Assembly: GCA_937957815.1 (NCBI GenBank)
Contig: CALFXN010000133.1
Location: 1 to 7,630 of the forward strand
Length of the DNA: 7,630 nt
Reading direction: 5' to 3'
From: an uncultured Synergistales bacterium
GTDB taxonomy: Bacteria; Synergistota; Synergistia; Synergistales; Aminobacteriaceae
The translations under genes were made by a program, and so were the position numbers. The notes under the pieces are model-generated. The model searched no databases. It was not told where the DNA came from and worked only from the letters and a program-made list of their open reading frames with translations. Below are positions 1-4,963 of the stretch, one piece after another (the stretch's first letter is position 1; every line of letters begins with the position of its first letter).

Positions 1-714
1 GTCCTGTTGCGGGAGATGCGGCGAATGGGCCTCCGGTCCGGGGATCGAGTCGCGATTCTCGCGTCGGGGTCGTTCCCGGGGTTCGTTCTCAACGCCCTTA
101 TGGCCGCCGAGTCCCTCGGATGCCATGTCCTGTTCGCGGCGTCGCTCGGCGCGTCTCAATGGGGAGCGAACGATCCCGCGTGTCCGTGGCCCCTGATGGA
201 GATGTTTTTCCGGCGTTCGGGGTTCATCCGGACACCCGCGTCGTGGTACACGCTCGGCGGCGACGGCGAAACGGGCGGCGGCATCGGCGACGAGGGACGG
301 ATTATCCTCATGCGCGCGGCCGCGGCCGCAGGGGTTCCTGTTATCGCCGAAGGCGGATATGGCGAAGTCCTGGCGGAGAAGATACGTCGCCTCGAGGCGT
401 TCTCTCCGCGTCTCCTCATCACGATCGGCGGATCGAGTACCTTCTTCGGCGCCGGCAACGAACACGCCGGAAACGGATTCCTTGAGAGCGGCGTTCCCGT
501 CAGAGACGGGAGCGTCGTCGGATGGGCCATGTCGCGCCGGATCCCGGTCTTTCACGCGATCGACTTCCGTTCGCTTTCGGAGCGTTTCGGAGTCCCGTTC
601 GACGGGGCGTCCTCCGGACCTGCCGTGATGCGGGCGGCGCCGGCGATCGCGGGGCTCGCGGTCTTCTTCGCAGCGCTCGCGACGCACGCGCGATGGAGGA
701 TCGACCGGAGATGA
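1..714 (+). CDS. pgsW: Poly-gamma-glutamate system protein, PgsW-like (5' end outside window)
   Basis: Partial gene; the frame is open from base 1, so the true start lies upstream and the TTG at 7 should not be taken as the start. The visible 237 codons end at a TGA at 712-714. The protein resembles, from memory, the poly-gamma-glutamate system protein family (PgsW), found beside pgsB/pgsC/pgsA-type genes. Recognisable pieces are a glycine-rich turn (SGDRVAILASGSFPGF, bases 43-90), the block GASQWGANDP (about bases 142-171) followed by a W-P-L-M-E stretch, a GGDGETGGGIGDEG glycine-rich segment (about 256-297), and ITIGGSSTFFG (about 418-450). The last 30 or so residues hold a hydrophobic helix (about bases 622-687) followed by an Arg-rich end, which would be a C-terminal membrane anchor with a cytoplasmic tail. 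The biochemical role of this family is not settled to my knowledge; a part in making or exporting poly-gamma-glutamate is inferred from gene company. Its stop overlaps the kinase start (ATGA at 711-714). Confidence 0.72.
   Translation, partial: VLLREMRRMGLRSGDRVAILASGSFPGFVLNALMAAESLGCHVLFAASLGASQWGANDPACPWPLMEMFFRRSGFIRTPASWYTLGGDGETGGGIGDEGRIILMRAAAAAGVPVIAEGGYGEVLAEKIRRLEAFSPRLLITIGGSSTFFGAGNEHAGNGFLESGVPVRDGSVVGWAMSRRIPVFHAIDFRSLSERFGVPFDGASSGPAVMRAAPAIAGLAVFFAALATHARWRIDRR
695..700 (+). promoter_or_regulatory. Ribosome binding site fixing the kinase start
   Basis: GGAGGA lies inside the end of the upstream gene, 10 bases before the ATG at 711. It supports that ATG over the in-frame ATG at 693, which overlaps this very motif and has no Shine-Dalgarno sequence of its own. 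Confidence 0.65.
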
Positions 715-2051
715 AGAAGGCGATTCCGAAGGGGAAAACGTTGTTCCTGACGGGAATCGTCGCGCTGATTCTCTGGGTTTTCGGACACAGGCTTCCGGTC
801 CGGGATGTCCTCGAACTTCTCGGAACGGCCGTGGAGCGCTCCGACAGCGGGTATCTCCTCGCCGCCGCCTCGTTTCTCGTCGGCATCAACTGCCTTCGCG
901 CGACGTGCCTGTACGTCGGCTGGTTTCTGATCGGCGACAGCCTCGCGGAGATGTTCCCCGGATGCGGACGGCCCTCACGCCTCATTCCCGTCATCGGCAT
1001 TCCAGCCTGTTATTCGCTCGCGCCTTTCTTCATCGAGCGGACGTTGCTTCATTTCGGAACCCCGGCAGCGCTTTCGATCGCATCGGTCGTCCTCCTGAAA
1101 TACCTCACGGCGGACATCAGGGACTGGGGCGGGCGCACGATCGCGCTCGCGATGTTCGTCTGTTCCTTCCAGTGGCTCGACGTCATGCCCTGCGTGACGG
1201 CGTGGGGCGCCGGGCGCGGGGAACTTTCGACGGCGATCAAGGCCGTCGCGGGACTCATGGGGATGGGGAAAGCGCTCGACATCGCTGGCGCGCTGATCGG
1301 GACCGGAATCTTCCTGTCGGGCGTCATCATGACGCGACTCCTCGTGAGTTACAGCTCGCGGCTCCACCATCTCGCGCTCCTCCGCCGGCGAGAGCGGGAG
1401 CTCGCCCGGATGCGCGAGGAACGCCTCCGCGACCGAACGATCCGCGAGCAGCAACACCTCGTGCATGATCTCAAACGGCCGCTCACGGTCGTTACGGGGC
1501 TCGCCGACGTCATCCGCGAGACGGGGAGCCCGGACGCGAAGGCACACGCCGACGTTATCCTCAGGTCGTGCCGTTCGATGGACGACATGGTATCGGAGAT
1601 CCTTCACGGCGAGTCGAAGCGCATCATTCCCCTCTCGGCGCTTCTCGAATACGTTCTGAGCCAGGCGAGTTCCCTCTCGTGGAGGCAGCGAGTGGTCGTC
1701 AGGGGATCGAAAGAGGATCTCGCCGTTCCGGTCGGGATCAATCTGGTGCGCCTCTCGCGCGCCATCGTCAATCTCCTCGAGAATGCCGCACGTGCGAGCG
1801 ACGGAGCGATCGAACTCATTTTCGGCGTCGAGGGGGACGATGCCGTGATCTCCGTCCGCGACCACGGGCCCGGATTTCCCGAAGAGGAATCCGGAGCGGG
1901 ATCGGGGTGGAATTCGACGGGGATCGGCCTCCGGTACGTTACAATGGTTGCGGACAGCCACGGCGGTTCGCTCTCGACGGGTAACGACCCGGATGGCGGA
2001 GCCGTCGCCGAACTGAGAATCCCGACGGGAAGGAGCGAACTGCGGCAATGA
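711..2051 (+). CDS. Multi-pass membrane sensor histidine kinase
   Basis: A 446-residue protein likely to sense a signal at the membrane, autophosphorylate on histidine and pass the phosphate to the regulator encoded next. Residues 1 to about 212 are largely hydrophobic and suggest about six membrane segments (roughly 11-25, 48-75, 90-108, 118-133, 142-163, 190-212) with no obvious extracytoplasmic domain. A basic, charged helix, likely coiled coil, follows (about 222-248). The kinase core has an H box HDLKRPLTVVTG with H252, an N box NLLENAARA (N354, N358), a G1 box DHGPGF (D384, G386, G388) and a G2 box GIGL (404-407), so it looks catalytically complete. No PAS, GAF or HAMP domain is apparent. 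It overlaps the PgsW gene and the regulator gene by ATGA at each end, indicating translational coupling. The membrane half has six cysteines (61, 66, 85, 100, 151, 161). The ligand is unknown; a link to the poly-gamma-glutamate system is inferred from position. Confidence 0.9.
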   Translation: MKKAIPKGKTLFLTGIVALILWVFGHRLPVRDVLELLGTAVERSDSGYLLAAASFLVGINCLRATCLYVGWFLIGDSLAEMFPGCGRPSRLIPVIGIPACYSLAPFFIERTLLHFGTPAALSIASVVLLKYLTADIRDWGGRTIALAMFVCSFQWLDVMPCVTAWGAGRGELSTAIKAVAGLMGMGKALDIAGALIGTGIFLSGVIMTRLLVSYSSRLHHLALLRRRERELARMREERLRDRTIREQQHLVHDLKRPLTVVTGLADVIRETGSPDAKAHADVILRSCRSMDDMVSEILHGESKRIIPLSALLEYVLSQASSLSWRQRVVVRGSKEDLAVPVGINLVRLSRAIVNLLENAARASDGAIELIFGVEGDDAVISVRDHGPGFPEEESGAGSGWNSTGIGLRYVTMVADSHGGSLSTGNDPDGGAVAELRIPTGRSELRQ

Positions 2052-2671
2052 CACTCCACATCGGCGTGATCGACGACGACAGGGGAATCCTCTACACGCT
2101 CGAAGCCATGGGGACGACGTCCGGATGGTGCATGCACTGCACGACGGAGCCCGAGACCTGCCTGGGCTGGGTACGCCACGACGAAATCGACATGCTCCTC
2201 GTCGACTACCACATGCCGGTCATGAACGGTCACCAGGTCATCAGGCGCGTCCGGACCCTCAGTACGCGCGTCGTTCTGATCGCGCTCACGGTCGAGGACG
2301 ACCCGAACCTCGCCTCCGAACTGATCCTCGCCGGGGCGGACGATTTCATCACGAAGCCCGTGAGGCTCGCGGATTTCGCGGCTCGCGTGAGGCTTCACGA
2401 GCGTATCCTCGGGCACAGGGACCAGCTCAACTGGGAAGAACGCAAGAAGGGAGTAAGCCGCGATACGATGCGCACGGTCATGGAGTTCGTCAGAACCGCG
2501 CCCGAGCCGGTCGTCTGCGACGATGTGGCTGCCGGGTGCGGTCTCGCGTACGTCACCGCGCACAGGTATCTCGAACACCTCGCGGAGCGCGGAATCGTCA
2601 TCCGGCGGGATGTCGTGGTGCAGGACGGACGCCCGGGACGGCCGAAAGCATTTTATGAATGGCGTCCGTAA
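2048..2671 (+). CDS. Response regulator, CitB/DcuR-like
   Basis: A 207-residue transcriptional regulator, partner of the kinase just upstream. Residues 1 to about 120 form a receiver domain: acidic pocket DDD (9-11), phospho-acceptor D53 in LLVDYHMPVMNG, T81 in VLIALT and K103 in ITKP. The C-terminal region carries a helix-turn-helix whose recognition part GLAYVTAHRYLEHLAERG (165-182) and trailing GRPGRPKAFYEW (194-205) match what I know of CitB/DcuR-type regulators (typically T-A-R-R-Y-L-E-x-L, then G-R-P). The length is slightly under the usual 220-240 residues. The ATG at 2048 overlaps the kinase stop; GGAAGGAG at 2028-2035 is a somewhat distant ribosome binding site (12 bases). The TAA is at 2669-2671. 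Classical relatives control C4-dicarboxylate or citrate use; here the target is more likely the polymer operon or a neighbouring transport gene, which is inference. An unusual CMHC cysteine pair sits at 28-31 in the receiver. Confidence 0.9.
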   Translation: MTLHIGVIDDDRGILYTLEAMGTTSGWCMHCTTEPETCLGWVRHDEIDMLLVDYHMPVMNGHQVIRRVRTLSTRVVLIALTVEDDPNLASELILAGADDFITKPVRLADFAARVRLHERILGHRDQLNWEERKKGVSRDTMRTVMEFVRTAPEPVVCDDVAAGCGLAYVTAHRYLEHLAERGIVIRRDVVVQDGRPGRPKAFYEWRP

Positions 2672-2676
2672 ATTTG

Positions 2677-2685
2677 TGCTATTAT
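2677..2685 (+). promoter_or_regulatory. Extended -10 promoter for the LivJ-type gene
   Basis: TGCTATTAT fits the extended -10 pattern TGnTATAAT with one mismatch. It lies in a short AT-rich island starting just after the regulator stop, which stands out against the GC-rich surroundings. No convincing -35 hexamer lies at a 16-18 base spacing (2657-2662 reads GAATGG), which an extended -10 can tolerate. Transcription would start near 2692, about 48 bases before the GTG start. No terminator separates it from the upstream operon, so read-through is also possible. Confidence 0.45.
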
Positions 2686-2726
2686 AACCTGCACTTGCGT
2701 TCAGGTTTATCCTATTTTGTGAACAT

Positions 2727-2733
2727 GGGGGTG
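2727..2733 (+). promoter_or_regulatory. Ribosome binding site fixing the GTG start at 2740
   Basis: GGGGGTG ends 6 bases before the GTG at 2740, a workable Shine-Dalgarno with one mismatch from GGAGGTG. It supports GTG 2740 over the in-frame ATG at 2725 and ATG at 2659; those longer forms would place an odd leader ahead of a textbook signal peptide. Confidence 0.5.
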
Positions 2734-2739
2734 TTGCTG

Positions 2740-3900
2740 GTGAGAAAGGTCGTGGGATTTTTTGCCGTTGTGTGTCTGTTTTCTCTTCTTTTCGGGATTG
2801 CATGGGCTGCGGAACCGATAAAAATCGGGTATCTGGCGACGCTGACAGGCGAAGGAGCGACATGGGGAGCGCATGAACGGGACGGCGCGATTCTGGCGGT
2901 CGAAGAAATCAACGCGGCGGGCGGCCTTCTCGGACGTCCTCTCGAACTCGTGACCTACGACGTCCGCGGACGGGCGGAGGACGCCATCAACGCGGCGCGC
3001 CGGCTCGTCGAGGTGGATAAGGTCGTCGCCATAGGCGGCACCAACTACAGCGGTCTCAACATCGCGATCGGACCTATCGTCGACAAGGGCATGGTTCCGC
3101 AGATCGGCACATTCTCGACGAATCCGACCGTAACTGTCGACCCGAAGACGCAGAAACCGCGCCCTTATTCCTTTCGGATCTGTTATACCGATCCCTATCA
3201 GGGAAAGGTCATGGCCGAGTACTTCTACAACAAACTGAACGTCCGCAAAGCCGCGATCATTCACGACATCGGCAGTGAATACTCCGAGGGGCTCAAGGAG
3301 TACTTCGTCAAGACGTTCAAGGGACTCGGCGGCGAGATCGTCGGCGTCGAGGCGTTCCGGAGCGGCGACGTAGATTTCCGCGCGCAGATCACGAACCTCA
3401 AGAAGAGCGGTGCGGAGGGGATCGCCCTGCCTCTGCTTTACAAGGAAATGGCGCTCATCATCAAGCAGACGGCCGAAATGGGATGGAAGCCGTATTTCAT
3501 CGGCGGCGACGGCTACAGCCCGAACATGTACGAAATCTGCGGCGACGCGATGGAGGGAAGCTACTGGGTGTATCACCTGAGCCCGGATGATCCGATCCTG
3601 ACGCCGCTTAAGGAAAAGTTCACAAAGCGCTTCAACGCGGAACCGACGGAGATCGTCAATACGGTTGCCGCGTACGATCTGATCTACTGGGTCGCCGATG
3701 CGATCCGGCGCGCCGGGAAGGCGGAGGGACCCGCGGTCCGCGACGCCATCGAGTCCGCGAAAGACCTGAAGCTGCTTCACTTCACGCTGACGCTCGACAA
3801 GGCGACGCACAACCCGCTGAACAAGCCCGCGGCGATCCTGCGGCAGGAAAAGGGAGTCCTCAAGTATCTCGAGACGTATCAGCCACAGACGGAGTTCTAG
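2740..3900 (+). CDS. Branched-chain/amide-type ABC transporter substrate-binding protein (LivJ-like)
   Basis: A 386-residue exported solute-binding protein of the type I periplasmic-binding fold, usual in length for LivJ-like receptors. The signal peptide is clear: basic start MRK, hydrophobic core about 5-20, and likely cleavage after AWA-A at 21-24. The mature protein opens with EPIKIGYLATLTGEGATWG, followed by GAHERDGAILAVEEINAAGGLLGRPL (family-typical; about 43-68), then VVAIGGTNYSGLNIAIGPI (95-113), and the second-lobe piece AAIIHDIGSEYSEG (171-184). No lipobox cysteine follows the signal, so it is probably free in the periplasm. Such proteins deliver branched-chain or other amino acids, or amides, to a Liv-type importer; the exact ligand cannot be read from sequence. 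No permease or ATPase gene is adjacent. It follows the regulator gene by 68 bases and ends 49 bases before a strong terminator, so it may be a single-gene unit or the last gene of a read-through transcript. Confidence 0.93.
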   Translation: MRKVVGFFAVVCLFSLLFGIAWAAEPIKIGYLATLTGEGATWGAHERDGAILAVEEINAAGGLLGRPLELVTYDVRGRAEDAINAARRLVEVDKVVAIGGTNYSGLNIAIGPIVDKGMVPQIGTFSTNPTVTVDPKTQKPRPYSFRICYTDPYQGKVMAEYFYNKLNVRKAAIIHDIGSEYSEGLKEYFVKTFKGLGGEIVGVEAFRSGDVDFRAQITNLKKSGAEGIALPLLYKEMALIIKQTAEMGWKPYFIGGDGYSPNMYEICGDAMEGSYWVYHLSPDDPILTPLKEKFTKRFNAEPTEIVNTVAAYDLIYWVADAIRRAGKAEGPAVRDAIESAKDLKLLHFTLTLDKATHNPLNKPAAILRQEKGVLKYLETYQPQTEF

Positions 3901-3921
3901 CAGAACGCAACTGTCGGGCGT

Positions 3922-3937
3922 GTGACGCGTCCGTCAC
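3922..3937. repeat. Short perfect stem-loop after the LivJ-type gene
   Basis: GTGACG-CGTC-CGTCAC forms a 6-bp perfect stem with a 4-base loop (plus a T-G wobble at 3921/3938). It is not followed by a T run, so it is not a terminator by itself. It may protect the 3' end of the mRNA or be an operator half-site pair. Confidence 0.45.
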
Positions 3938-3949
3938 GAAACGACGAAA

Positions 3950-3982
3950 GCCCCCGCGAGTCAGACGGCGGGGGCCTTTTTT
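3950..3982 (+). terminator. Intrinsic terminator of the LivJ-type gene
   Basis: GCCCCCGC (3950-3957) pairs perfectly with GCGGGGGC (3968-3975) around a 10-base loop, followed by one C and six T (3977-3982). It is correctly placed 49 bases after the TAG. On the other strand the trailing run is only three T, so it works mainly for + transcription. Confidence 0.9.
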
Positions 3983-3992
3983 CATACCGGAA

Positions 3993-4026
3993 GGGGGGCT
4001 GCCTGAAATCTTGGAAGCAGCCCTCC
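3993..4026. repeat. Unassigned stem-loop in the convergent gap
   Basis: GGGGGGCTGC (3993-4002) pairs with GCAGCCCTCC (4017-4026): 10 pairs, nine Watson-Crick and one G-T wobble, around a 14-base loop. Neither strand has a T run after it, so it does not look like a standard terminator. It lies between the two terminators, so ordinary transcripts of the flanking genes would normally stop before reaching it. A perfect 10-base palindrome, GACCGCGGTC, follows at 4029-4038. Confidence 0.5.
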
Positions 4027-4067
4027 CCGACCGCGGTCGCGCGCGGGAGAGCAATACGGCGGCACAG

Positions 4068-4098
4068 AAAAAGGACCGAAGGCTTGAGCCTCCGGCCC
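4068..4098 (-). terminator. Intrinsic terminator of the family-3 binding-protein gene
   Basis: On the - strand, GGGCCGGAGGC pairs with GCCTTCGGTCC (11 pairs, two of them G-U) around the tetraloop UCAA, followed directly by five U. The two wobble pairs become A-C mismatches on the + strand, so the element is directional and serves the - strand gene that ends at 4143. Confidence 0.88.
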
Positions 4099-4142
4099 GG
4101 GGACTCCGATTTTACGACGGCCTCATCAGGATCGACGCCCGC

Positions 4143-4889
4143 CTACTTGAACCACTTGGCTTTCATCTTGTCGAGTTCGCCGGATGTTTTCATCGCATCG
4201 AGCGCCTTGTTGACCGCATCGACGAACGCCTTCTCGTCGAGATTCATCGCGAGCGCCTTACCGGCGCCAGTGATTTCCTGCTCGAACGCGATCCTGATCT
4301 TACCCGCGAAATCCTTCTGCTCGACGAACTTCTTCGCGACGGGGATGTCCATGAGCGTCGCGTCGACACGGCCGAGAGAGACCTCCCGGGCGCAGTCGTC
4401 GAACTTCTGGAACGCCTTGACGGTCACGCCTTCGATCGTCTTCGCGAAGGTCTCCTGGACGGTCCCGAGCTGCGCCGCGACGCTCTTGCCCTTCAGATCG
4501 GCAAGGGTTTTCAGCGAGTCGTTGTCGGCCTTCACGAGAAAGGCGCTCATGGAGATTTCGTAGGGCGTCGAGAAGGCGACCTTCTTCGCGCGTTCGGCGG
4601 TGGCGCTCATGCCGGCGGCGATAAGATCGATCTTCTTCGAGAGCAGGGCCGGGATGAGGCTGTCGAAGGGCATGTCCACCCACTCGACCTTTTTGCCGAG
4701 CTTCGACGCGATCGCTTCGGTCATTTCGATGTCGAATCCGACGAGGTTGTTCTTGTCGTCGCGCGACTCGTACGGAGGATACGTGCTCTCCGTTCCGACG
4801 CGGATGACTGCGTTATCGAGAACGGCGGCTCCGGCGGATGTCACCATGAGACACAGCAGTGCGGCGATTCCCAAAAGACGTTTGACCAT
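4143..4889 (-). CDS. Polar amino-acid ABC transporter substrate-binding protein (family 3)
   Basis: A 248-residue exported binding protein of the GlnH/HisJ type, normal in length. The signal peptide is MVKRLLG followed by a hydrophobic core, with likely cleavage near SAGAA (18-22). The mature protein begins with VIRVGTESTYPPYE (28-41). The family-3 signature GFDIEMTEAIA (51-61) is an exact match to the PROSITE-type pattern. SATAERAKKVAFSTPY (95-110) holds R100, the arginine that usually grips the ligand carboxylate, and VDATLMDIPVA (175-185) holds the D181 position that usually binds the amino group. There is no lipobox, so it should be soluble in the periplasm. The ATG at 4889 has a strong AGGAGG nine bases upstream (4899-4904); an in-frame ATG at 4928 has none and would spoil the signal peptide. 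No permease or ATPase gene is adjacent, so it must use a transporter encoded elsewhere, or act as a sensor. Ligand not determinable. Confidence 0.95.
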   Translation of the reverse strand: MVKRLLGIAALLCLMVTSAGAAVLDNAVIRVGTESTYPPYESRDDKNNLVGFDIEMTEAIASKLGKKVEWVDMPFDSLIPALLSKKIDLIAAGMSATAERAKKVAFSTPYEISMSAFLVKADNDSLKTLADLKGKSVAAQLGTVQETFAKTIEGVTVKAFQKFDDCAREVSLGRVDATLMDIPVAKKFVEQKDFAGKIRIAFEQEITGAGKALAMNLDEKAFVDAVNKALDAMKTSGELDKMKAKWFK

Positions 4890-4935
4890 AAAATCTCTCC
4901 TCCTCAGTAAAATAAGGTTCATATCCATCCTAGAA

Positions 4936-4963
4936 AGTGTACCCGCTTTTCTATGCTTGTCAA
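4936..4963 (-). promoter_or_regulatory. Sigma-70-type promoter of the family-3 binding-protein gene
   Basis: On the - strand a perfect -35 TTGACA (4958-4963) and a -10 TACACT (4936-4941, four of six matches) are separated by 16 bases. Transcription would start near 4929, leaving a leader of about 40 bases with the AGGAGG site. The -35 overlaps the TGA stop of the upstream VIT/VWA gene (4960-4962). Confidence 0.7.

Noticed and set aside
522..710. N-terminal extension of the kinase in the same frame
   Set aside because: It overlaps the PgsW-like gene and encodes an Arg/Gly-rich stretch. The GGAGGA at 695-700 and the ATGA overlap support the start at 711.
975..2054. Long - strand open frame opposite the kinase
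   Set aside because: Highly charged, Arg/Asp-rich antisense translation; the + strand kinase boxes clearly win.
2676..2694. GTGC/GCAC inverted repeat around the extended -10 as an operator
   Set aside because: Only 4 bp per arm; too short to tell from chance.
2659..2739. Longer form of the LivJ-type protein starting at the ATG at 2659
   Set aside because: The added residues precede a complete signal peptide, overlap the regulator gene end and span the likely promoter.
2707..3810. Long - strand open frame opposite the LivJ-type gene
   Set aside because: Antisense shadow of a well-supported gene; no motif, no ribosome binding site of note and unlikely composition.
3922..3937. Stem-loop as the terminator of the LivJ-type gene
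   Set aside because: No T run follows it; the structure at 3950-3982 is the real terminator.
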